From Pachyseris speciosa (taxonomy: Eukaryota; Cnidaria; Anthozoa; Scleractinia; Pachyseridae), in NCBI GenBank assembly GCA_016490735.1, contig JAEMWC010000241.1, positions 152,501 to 216,500 of the forward strand: a stretch of DNA of 64,000 nt, given 5' to 3'. The notes below the pieces were generated by a model, which saw only the letters and a list, made by a program, of their open reading frames with translations, made no database searches and was not told the DNA's origin. Below are positions 43,415 to 54,500 of this stretch, piece after piece. Numbering within the stretch: position 1 is the first letter of the stretch; each line of letters starts with the position of its first letter. Both the position numbers and the translations under genes were made by a program.

Positions 43415-45095
43415 GGTAAACCCGCCGAGTAAAATGGCGGTAACCAAGACGTCTCTTGTAACTTATTTTCAGCCTAAAAGTGATTTTTGTTTTACCATAA
43501 GAGGGGTAGTCCGCGGAGTAGTCCATAGGGTAGTCCGTGGAGTACTCCGTGGGGTAGTCCATGGAGTGGGGGTCAGTGTTTTCAACTCTTCCGAAAATTT
43601 GATCTCGACCGAAGTGAGCGCAAGTCATCGCAAGTTAACGCAAGTACACGCAAGCCCTGGCCAAACCTAGTCGCAACTAGACGCAAGTTTTCAACTTGCG
43701 TCTACTTGCGAGTCCGTTTGGCCAAGGCTTTAAACTGTGCACGTCATTCTATATTCTTATCCACTGAGTTGCAAAAGACAACAGTTAGGTACTACTAAAA
43801 AAATAGACTCGTGTCCACAAATTACTGTATCATCAATACAGCAACTAAAAAAGCGAAAAATGCTTATGTGAAAGCCCATTCATCTGTAGTTGCCGGTCAC
43901 TCCAGGCCACTCTTACCCATCAATTGTATAGTCGCGTCATGTTATTCGCGAAGTTATTCTTGTTGGTTATATAAACGGTCGGCGATGTTGAGTTTGTAGC
44001 TTGGAAACGTTGCAGACCGTAGCCGCATGAAAACCATCAATGATGGAAAGAAATTGGCAGAAAGTAGTGCCATTGAATCGGGTCGCTTGTGTTTGCTGGA
44101 AGCATTCAGAGCATTTTCTCAGTGGGCAGGCCATGAGTGTATGTTTGCATGTGGTTGTTTCAAAATTATTAGCATAATGTATTTTATGTTTGTGTGTCCC
44201 CTCAAGAAACATATAATGTCTACAATTGCAAATTGCAAAACTTTAACTTTAGAATTTGATATTTTCCATCTCGTGGTTTACAACGTGAATTAGCGAAATT
44301 TATTCAATAGACTCATTACAACGTACCGCCACTGTTTACTTTTGTGGGTCTCGCAAGCCATATAGACTGATCACGTTTATGCAACGTTTTACCACAACAC
44401 AAGATTTCTATTACATAAAATCATTAAGGGAAGTTAAGACCCATTGTTTAGAAGGCCAGTAAAAGAATCTGAACGGTAAAAAAATATCTTTTCACTAATT
44501 TTTAGAATTATGCAAATGAGCTTTGACACCAACGATAATTATGTAAACACATAGATTTTCGTCAATTTTGAGCTCTTGGTGTGTGGAAGCTAAGGTGATA
44601 CCCACCGGTTTGAAGCGATATACCAGTTCATTGGAGTATAGACTGTGCTCTGCTTTGGTTTTTTATCGCGATTTACGCCAAAGTTTTGAGATTTCTTTCC
44701 TTTCATTCGGTTAGTTTTCGATATGCAAATTAAGGCTCAAGACAAGGGTGTCTTCCAATCACACTGGAATGCGTAAGGTGTTTTTGTAAGTTTCCACAGT
44801 AATTTTTGTCTGTGAACTAACTGAATACACCTTGTACCTTGTAGTAAAATAGAATTTAGTGAGCTAGATTTTTGCAGTCAGAGCGCGCTTGACAAAATCA
44901 GTGAAATTTACGCTTTCGATCGCTATCAGTTCGAATTCAATTTGGGCCTGTGGCGGCGCAAAAATAAAGAATTGGAAAATAATAATAGCATTTTTTAAAC
45001 ATGTGTACCAAACCCTTTTCATGGTCAAAAAATAAAGGAAAACTTTTTCTGGTCGCCAAGTGGAGAGGACCGCTTTTAGCGGGACTGCCTCTTAA

Positions 45096-45516
45096 GTCTG
45101 ACTAGCAGCGGTGATTGATTACTGTACCGATCACAATGAGCAAAAATCAACTTTTTCATGACACTGTGGAAATATCTCATATCAAAATATCACAATTTTT
45201 CCAATCAGCTGATTTCAAACCTTTCCAACCAATGAGGTGCAAGCAAAGTCATAAGATGCCCGTATGCGTTACGTCATTATAATCAATAAACCATATCAAC
45301 ATGGCGGCAGCGTATTGAAGGAAGTGGACATCTACTGGAAGTTGCCTCGATATGTAAAGGTGTTGAGTTCATTTCTCGAATTGCAACATGAGTATCACTT
45401 ACAAGGAAGCAAGTGGACAGATATTGGTTCAAAGTAACGTTTTTTGCGGAGCACAACGTCTTCTGTAGGGAAAGAGATCCAAATTCGAACACCACTCAGC
45501 TGGGTACTTACAAGCT
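45096..45516. promoter_or_regulatory. Upstream region of the KIAA0319-like gene
   Basis: About 420 bases between the palindromic element and the start codon. It contains CAACATGGCGGCAGCG (an ATGGCGGC, YY1-like site near 45300), a common core-promoter motif. No TATA box is evident. Confidence 0.3.
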
Positions 45517-45598
45517 ATGATTTCCGGAGTGTGTGGACTTTTTCGGGATGCACAACAAAAAACTGCACCCTGTCTATTGTATTTATTTCTTCTCTTAG
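45517..45598 (+). CDS. KIAA0319L: KIAA0319-like exon 1: signal peptide
   Basis: It encodes a polar start and the core CLLYLFLLL. The donor G|GTTAGT leaves phase 1, matching the exon at 45685. The first ATG of this frame is at 45517. Confidence 0.75.
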
Positions 45599-48500
45599 GT
45601 TAGTGTAAGTGTTTTGGAGGAAAATCAAGAGAATTCTAGGTTTTTCCCATTATTCACGGCTATATCTTCGTTTTGTGTTCGTAGGAGTTGTGGCTTCGAA
45701 GTCGAACAAGTTGGAGTTGAAAAAGTGCTTTCAAGATGGCCGTGAATGGTATCGAGCGACTCTTCGGGGGGGTGCAAATGCGGGGGATTTCTCAATTTTA
45801 CGAAGAACTAGAAGCATGAAAACATGCAAAGAACTGTGTTGTGGCAGCGATTCATGCGAATTAGCTTTGCTAATGAATGGTGGTTGTTACAGCGTTCAGT
45901 GTCGAAGCGCCGATGCGTGTATGCCACAGAAAGTCAAGCGAACTGGAGTTGCAGCTCCTCGAATTTTCGTGCGTAATATCGGTAAGTTAAGTTATAAGTT
46001 GTCCTTCCTGTTTAGAAATATTTCACAGACATTAGCAACTGAACATGAAAATGCATTCACAGTATGGGTCGCATCGCATCGATCAGAAGGATTAAATTCA
46101 ATTGTAAGCTTTATCTTGTCGTTTGCTGCAGCCAAAACCTGCATCTGTGTGGAACGTTGTGTCTTGAAAGCTACGTTTTTAATACCTCAAATTGAATTTT
46201 TATTACCGCTTGAGCGTTGATCACTCGCTGAGGATATTTCTGATTTGATCCGACGAAACCTAGAGGTCAAAAACTAAAAAGTTGATCTCTTTTAGCTTCT
46301 TTTGTCTGTTGGAGAAATTATGTCCTGGTGTCCTTTGTTTCGATTTGCGATACCTGCGACGACAGATTCAACGTAAAGCAACTGCAGTTCTACCCGTTTA
46401 ACCCATGATGTAAACAAATCAGCTGCTCAAATATTATCGTCGTTTAATTTATTGTTCCTTGCCTTTAAACGTAACAGCTGAGCAAAGTTAAATGGCTTTT
46501 ATGCTTGTGTAGTTTGAAAGCAAATGCTCGAAAGACCGTGACTGAACAAATTGATTAATTATTTATTTCTTTTGCCGTCGAAAGATAAATTGAAAAGTTC
46601 TTGAATCTAGCTGAATCAAAGCTTCATAAATTAACAAAACTTAGAGAAATACAAATTTTAATGGGTAAAAAACTGTTTTTGTGGTTTATATACAAGAAAT
46701 TTAATAAGAGACGTTCTTTAATTGAAAGTGACATTTTTAGTCGTGGATACGCGAAGCGTAGGAACGAGTATTGTTAGGGGGCAGATTATGCAAATTTGTC
46801 ACTCACTCAGATGTAAACAAATCGATATGTCAACGGCATACCAATGGATATCGATTTTCCGAAGTATTGCCGGAACACCTCTATCGGCTTTCCAAAGTAA
46901 TGTCTGAGGAGCAACAGTTAAACTGATGAATGGAATGAAAAAAGTAAAGTAACTTTATTTCAGCTCAGATCGAAAGAAGTAAACGGCAAAAGGAACGTCC
47001 GATCAAACAGCCGAACGGCGAAAGAAATTATAATCAATATTCCGTCACAAGCGCAGCTTCTCCTTCGTTCATCCAATTCATGATCCGTGGAAAAAATATA
47101 TGAGCCGTTCAACCCAAGATATTTTCCAAGTGTGTACAGGAATTGATGACAAAAACTTTTGACACCAATATAGCTGCATTTGCGAAGCCATAATTTTCAG
47201 TGTTGGAAATAATATTCTAACAAAAACAATACAATCTAAAATTAGATTATTTAAAATTAGGTGGCGCCATCGCGTCTAGCCACAATGTAAACACAAGTTT
47301 GCTTTGAGAAATACTCTTCTTTTTAAATAAACGCGCCATTTTTTCAGTAAAAGTTTTGAATGAAACTTGATTATTTTTATATCCAAAAGCATGGCGTTGA
47401 TGGTTGTTTGTGAAAACGACGGCAAATGTTGCATTTCCGACCGGCAGTAAAAAGCATAATTTGCATATGTCAAATTTTGGTTGAGTTCACGTTCATTCGA
47501 CAGCTTTGTGTAACAATTTTCTCGAAATACTGCAGTGTTTGGCTGGCTTTGTTTTGGCGAAATCGTCCTTTCGCCTGATATTTATCCGACCATACGGACA
47601 AGACAGAAACCTTTCAAAAGGAGCACATTTTTTTAACTCCCACAATATCTCCCTGCCTCGATAATTCATTCAAACGCAAATATGTAAATATGAACCCCGA
47701 GGTTAAATTGTGTTAAGCTCATGAACAATAAAGTTGATGCTCAAAAGAGCTGGATGTTTCGGAACGCATTAAAAAGTTGTTTAAACACTTTCGAGAAAGA
47801 GTTTTCACCCGTTTAAACTAGTTAAAACGCCGTTTTCTCGAGTCACCTTGGCTTAATCGCCCTTATCGCAAATAAGGTCACATATCCACAACTTCTTCAC
47901 AGTTGTACTTTGATATTATTATTTGCTGAAACAGGAAAGTTGTCAGTTGCAAATGGTGGGATGTTTGCTTTTCTGAATCGAAACAACCTTTCTTCTTGAT
48001 CATACCCATCACACGCCATAAAAACTAGATAAGTGCTTTGCATACTTTTTACATGGAAGGAATATGACAAGCAATTTAATTTTCACAGGTTAATAATATA
48101 TATCAGAAAATTGCGAGATAGTCTACCATAATTTTGCAGAAGCAACACACGTTATTCATCATGCATTCAGTCAAACAACAGCTTTTATAATTATCAATGT
48201 TTTTAAAGTTTTATAAGCGGCGAAAACCAGCTAAACAGTTATACATGTAGGTTATAGCTGTGAGCTACTTTGTTCTTCAAGTGTCTATTAAGTGCTGTAA
48301 TCATTACCTTCAGTGCTTCTTGTTCATAATCTTGGCCTTGCTTGTTTTTGTTATCTCCGCGTAAAAAGGCTTGAGCAGTGTTGAGCTAATCCAACGCTTA
48401 CAGGCTCATAATTTTCAATTTCGTCTGAGGTAATCCGATCCCTTCTCTAGACACCACTTTCCCCAAACAGACAGCCAAAAAGCAGCACTCTTAGCACTGT

Positions 48501-51500
48501 TCTCGTTTTTAGAGCTGTTTTTCAGCTCTGTTGTTGTTGTACTTGCAAAAGAAAACCTGCTCTAAAGGACAGCCATTGTTTTTTGCTCACAGCTCATCAA
48601 TGTAGCTGAATCGTGTCACATTTGATTGGCTTAATTTCAGTGCCTTTGTTTATCAGCCAATCAGAATCCTCGGTTTTTATCTTTTTTGCACTGTATTTCC
48701 TTTTTTCTGCACTGAATTACCTTTTTTCTGCAACATGTTTCTTAAAAACTGCATTTCTCTTAGCCAATCAGAATCGATAAATTTTTTCATGTATATTATT
48801 AAGTTGGTTATCACTAATCCTAGAATTTGACTTGATCTTAGTTTTACATTCAAATGCCATCTTCTTCTTGCTGATTAAATTGTATCAAAAATATGCTGCC
48901 ATTAATTAAGAATGCAGTTGAAAGAATTAATCTCTAAATGTTGCAGGACATGGAAAAAATAATGTGTTCATTTTAATTTCATGTGTACATGGTTTTCTTA
49001 CATCAGGCCATTACACAGTTTTTGACATGATCCTTCCCAACATAACATGTTCACCTTAATCGGCATTCATAGCAAGTGGTGTGTATTAATATCTAGACTA
49101 CATGTATTATGGCAACCAAGGATTTGAAACAATCATGAGTGTCTGACAGTCACTGTTACTGTTCAAGGTGTCTGTCACAGTGCTATATAATGCCAATCTC
49201 AAGATATTTTCATCTCATCTGCAAGAGCAGCCTGTGCTTGCATTGTTATAACATATTTACAGTAAAACTAATTATAAAAATTTCATGGTAGTAGGAAGTA
49301 ACTTAAGTGCTTGGCAAACCACATGATACTTTTAAAATTCATTTTTCAAAACATGTTTCGGATTAAACATCATCCATTATCAGTTGCTAAATGAGTGAAG
49401 TATGAATATTACTACAATAAATAGGGATCGCGAAACAGCTGTACATGGTAAGATAAAAATCCACTTTCAGTGTGTCAAAGGGAGTAGAGGGTGGGTGGGT
49501 GGGGGCTCCTCCCACTCCTCCCTTCTATTATGACTTGTTTTATCTCACCCTGTACCACTTTTGTTATGGTAATATATTAGTACAGTGTACATCACTCATT
49601 TAGCAACTGACAATAGATGATGTTTCATCTGAAACATGTTTAAAAAAGTGTTGTGTGGTTTGTCAAGAACTAATTATAATTTATGTTTCTTATTATTCTT
49701 ATTTATAATTATTTCAGGATAATTATTATTAGCACTTAGCACCTTGCTATTCTGTATGGTGTCAATCAGTCCCTAATTACCAGGCCCCATCTGTGCAAAG
49801 AGTAGACAACTCTATCCAGCTTATAAAAATATTAATGTTTATTATCTAAACACCAGTGAAATGCCAGGCGAGCTTTTGCACAAAAACGTGATATCTTCAC
49901 ACGTGAAATAAAATGTTATCTTTTGACAAGTGAAAACATCATCCTTGCTATGGTTACATAATAATTTGCACCTTCCGCAGTGAAAATGAAATAGTTTGGC
50001 ATAACATTGGTGTTTATATAATGAGTTTTGTGTTGAAAACTATTTCACTTGTTCGCTGCACTCACTCATGAAATTTCTTTTCACAATCGAAGAGAAATTT
50101 CATACATGTATGTCTGCGCAGCCATGTAATATCCTCTTTTCAGTACATTTTATCTGCTGCATAGAGTTACACACGTATCCACTATTTGCCCAAAATAATG
50201 GCCAGATCCAACCCTCGCTAAGAATCTTGTGAAACAATGATGAATTATATAGTTTTTGCTGTTGTTACAGTACCACTTGGAGGAGTAAATTTCTTTGTTA
50301 ATGTTCAACTTTCAGCAAACTTTTTAAAGAAACAAGGACAAGAAAGGTTTGTAGGCTATGGTATTTGCATTTTAATTACTCTACACATCCACATGGTATT
50401 TACATGGTATTTACATTTTATTCTACACATCCACATGCATTTAGAGTTTAATACATCACTTTATACCAATTGCCATAGAAAATACAGCCAATCAGAATGC
50501 AGGAAAGTCGTTGTATATTTGTTTGTATTCCACCGAACCTTCCCATTGATCAATGCAATTCAACGGTATCACACCCAACCTTCCCATCGTGCATTGAGAT
50601 TCCCGCTTATGCTGGCTTTGTTGGCCACTGTATTTTCTATGGCATGGTATAAAATAGTTATGCAACCCTTTCTCGTGGTATACCGTGGAATATCCCACTT
50701 GTCACTTGTATTTTCTTGATACATTCAAGTGACTCGTGGGATATTCCATGGTATACCACTTGAAAGTGTTGCATAACTAGTACTATGTCTAATATGCAGG
50801 GGTGGGTAAATTGGTGGGTACCCTGAATGTAGTGTACAGCAAAAGAAAAATGCTGATGGTTTTAACATAATCATGATGATTTTGAAGAGTAAGTTAGAAA
50901 AAATTGTAGAAGTTTTATCTTGTGTTATTGTACTTTGCAGTTCTGTAACAGTGGCACAGGGATAATGAGGATGTTGGTTTTGTTTGCGTTTTTAAGATGC
51001 AATAGCTTTGTTTAAAAAGCAGGGATTTACAGTGCATAATGTATAAACTCATACTGTAAGGCAATTGAATAGTGGACCAGTAATTTTAATGGTTTTTTCC
51101 CCTTTATAGTCAACTAGCACTGGATTATAATACAGACAAGACTCTTATTAGGGAGAAAAGGTATGTTAATTAAATTTGAAATCAAATTCATACAGCTGTA
51201 TGCATTAAAGAGTTTAATGTGTGTATCACAGTTGGCTACATGTTCAGTACATTTATACATGTTCAGTGCATTTATACATCCCAGGTTCCCTCAATAGAAT
51301 CATAACAATCTGTATGGTGTCATTGATGTTGTAGGTTTCCTAACCCTAACTGTTTATGAACTAGGTTAAAGTCATTTTGACCTGAATTTCATTTTGACCT
51401 ACAACATTGATGCTTAAGGGGTAAAACAGGATGATTCCCCAGCCTTGTTGTGGGGTTTTCCCTACATGTACCTGTGTCACTCACTTACTTCACTTTACTT

Positions 51501-54500
51501 CACTTCACTTTATTTTCGCTTCAACTTTGAAATTACAATATTAGCATAAAAAGACATAAAAAGAAATACATACATGTATATAACAATTAAAGGTGACTCA
51601 CAGTGGTTTATAGTTTGTACATGGATGCTAATAGAACCGTGAGGTTATCGAGTCAGCCTCCATCCCGCTTAAGTGAAAATAAGAAAAAAGCAGGGGAGTA
51701 GAGGAACGGATTACTAAAGGAAAGAGCTAGAAGAATGCATGTCTTGAGGCCTCCTTGATTTGATTTGTTACCTATACTGTACTCACCACTTGCAAAATGG
51801 CTTGTACTTTATGCAGAATGTTCACTGAAATCAATGGTAATTGTTGTGGTTATTGCGTGAAATGAGATGTGACTAGCAACTTTTGAGTAATACTGTATAA
51901 TTATAGAGCAAAAATTAATGTGTAACTGCAACCAGTCACTGACTATTAGAGTAGCATTTACTTGAGTGTCAAAGGTACATGCTGATGACGCCTAACAAGG
52001 CCGAGCTGCTAATGCTTGGGGTCAATCTTTGATTTGGTAGATTTACAGTGTAAGGGGTAATGCCCGCTACCATGTGGCCTTAGTGCCCAAAGAGTGGCTT
52101 CAGCTTACCAGCCACTGTGCGGTACAGTGTATCCTTGTCACTCCTGCCACATTCCACAACTTTACATTTTCACTGCTACATTTAATCCTTGTTTGCTTTG
52201 GTTTTGCTTTACTTCGCTCTGTGATTGGCTGGCAAAACTCACACTTTCTCAACCAATCAGAAGCAGAACCAATCGCGACTTGCTTGAGCAGATATCCCCG
52301 TGCTTGGCACCAATTACATGTAATTGCTTCAAATACTGATTGGCTCATTGTTCTATTTGCATCCACAATGACTGGCCACAATAATTACTTTGGTTCTGGT
52401 TTTATGACACTCAATTGAAAATCGTTCTTTAATACTGATGATGGTGAATGTATTTACAGCAAAGACGAAGACCCTTTGATCCTGCATATAAAAACAAGAA
52501 TGACAAAAAAAATTAATGTCAAAATTATATTAATTTACATGCAAAATGTTGTAATTGAAAATCCCGCAGAAAATAGGCACAAGCAACATGTTTTCCTATT
52601 AGAAGTGGGACTTTCATTAATCTCACAGAGTAAACACATGCTGTATTTGTTGTAGTTCAATTTTATCCTTGGTTCAATTTTTATTTTCTTTTGTTCTTGT
52701 GTAGACACCTTATTCCAAAATGGCGGCCAATTTATTATTATTTTGTTTGCATGTTAATTAGCCCTCTTTGCCTCATTTTCACTTTACAATGCTTTAATTT
52801 GTATTTTGTACATGTTGACGAGGCAAAGAGAGCTAATTAACATGCAAACAAAAGAATAATAAGTTTGCCACCATTTTGGAATAAGGTGTACACTGTATGG
52901 TAATGTATGATGATTAGAATAAAACAACGGCAAATAAAAATTGAACCAAGGATAAAATTGAACCACAACATATCTATTTATACACCCTGTACCAGCAAAG
53001 GAATTAGTAGGTTGCATGCTGACCTCAAATGAGTGCAAAATTTTTCATCTGGGTTTACTGTTACAGTAGTTTTACAAAGTTGTGTCTTTTATTTCCAGGC
53101 AAGCCAGTTGTCATCATTATCACGGTCATATCTGCAATGACTACTTAGATAAAAACAAACTTTTATACATAAACAAGAGTCCAAAAACACTGGAGGAGAA
53201 TCTTAGGAGCCCATTCAGCCTACTCAAGCCACGTCTTATTGAACAATGTGCAAAATATGCACTCAAAGCTATCTGTGTCACCACATATCCTTACTGTTCA
53301 AGCACAAGTAAGCCAAAGCCAGTTAGACTGTGTAAAGAGGACTGTGAAGAGTTAGAAAGCACTGCCTGTAAAACTGATTTTAAAGTTGCAAGACAATTTA
53401 ATTACTTGGCTGTTATTTTACCAAACTGCACCATTCTACCACCCAAAGATTCAGCAGCAGCGGAAGGATGCATCAGGCTGGGTATTTCAGGTAAACAACA
53501 GATTTTGGAATTAGACGCTCTATCAGTTTAGTAGGACAGTCATGCACTGACCATTACTACAAACTCTGATGTACATTGAAGTGTATTATGAACATGTACA
53601 TCTGTAATACACTGTACATGGCGTGATACAGGTTCATTTTAAAAACTATTTCCTTAACCCTTTCACCACCAAAGGGGGATTCTATAGATTTTACCCTGGC
53701 TAACGCCGTCAAAGGGAGGCCTTTGGTGGTGATAGGGTGAAGATCAAACCAACACAGAATTTATTTGCTGGTTGGATATTTTGACACAAAAATTATTATA
53801 CATTATACGCTGTAACTTTAGAACGCTTAATTTGTTAATAGGTGATTTTGAAGCAGGTGCCTTACCATTCAGTGCATACACTGTACACTGTAAGGATCTG
53901 TGGTAGTATACCGTCACTTTGCTTTCCCACTGTCCTGCCATTCCATGATTCAACCATTTTGCAGAATTGGGACACCCTTAGTAACGAGTTTGTCAAGGTT
54001 AATTGCAGGTTTACTGTACAGTGTATGTCAAATAATAGAAATCCAGTGTACAAGCATGTAGGAACATGGATTGGTAAAAGACCACAGTGAATAATAATTA
54101 GAGCAACAGTGACTGTAAAAAAATTTAACTGATTAAAATTCTTCATTGCATAATTTTAACAAATTTTTTCTAAACAGCATTTATTTACTTACACCAACTA
54201 ACTGTCCCAATTTATAGTCACAAAGAATAATTATTAGATAATGGTATGTTTATCACTGAGTGAATGAAAATTCGACATCTTTTTGCTAGTTTCTTCAATA
54301 ATAATAATAATAATAATCTTTATTTGCTTTTATCAATGTATACATTTTTTTATTACAATCTACAAAATTTACAACATTTACAGCATCTGATTCTGCATCT
54401 GAAAATGCTGGAGAATCAAATGAGAACGGAAAGGCTGAAGACTTAGATGCAGAGAGCTCTGAGGATCTCAAGTCATTGTTTGCGCACCACAGCAATAAAG

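Larger units (their letters stand above)
41390..43592. repeat. MULE-like element with CCGTGGACTACCC arrays
   Basis: The ends GAGTTGAAAACACTGACCCC and complement are inverted. The flanks are GAAAATGTG (41381-41389) and GAAAATTTG (43593-43601), 8 of 9 bases alike. ACTCCGTGGACTACCCC-like units form an array inside both ends. The arms continue through GTTACCGCCATTTTACTCGG. Its right arm is broken by the element at 42997-43414. Confidence 0.75.
39860..43729. mobile_element. TTAA element with AGCCTTGGCCAAACGG ends
   Basis: AGCCTTGGCCAAACGGACTC at 39860 is mirrored at 43729, with arms of about 118 bases containing repeats of ACTTGCG. The left TTAA (39856-39859) is shared with the neighbouring element; the right TTAA is 43730-43733. 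A second TTAA-GCCTTTGCTAAACGG start at 41157 suggests two nested copies. A 2.2-kb element sits inside (41390-43592). Confidence 0.65.
33550..45091. mobile_element. Giant palindromic TTAA element with other elements nested at its centre
   Basis: Both ends carry GAGGCAGTCCCGCTAAAAGC as inverted repeats and are flanked by TTAA (33546-33549 and 45092-45095). The right arm runs 45091 back to 43734 (about 1.36 kb). The left arm runs 33550-36170 and matches after removing a 1-kb insertion (34345-35345) and an extra block of about 235 bases at 35729-35963. The arms meet in GCACAGT-TTAA-ACTGTGC, so the original element was a near-perfect palindrome of about 2.7 kb with TTAA at its centre. Everything from 36175 to 43729 sits in that central TTAA. 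No transposase was found. Confidence 0.75.

Noticed and set aside
52074..52418. 114-residue + strand frame in intron 4 of the KIAA0319-like gene
   Set aside because: It overlaps a repeat related to the foldback at 42.6 kb, and frames on both strands are open there, so it is repeat-derived.
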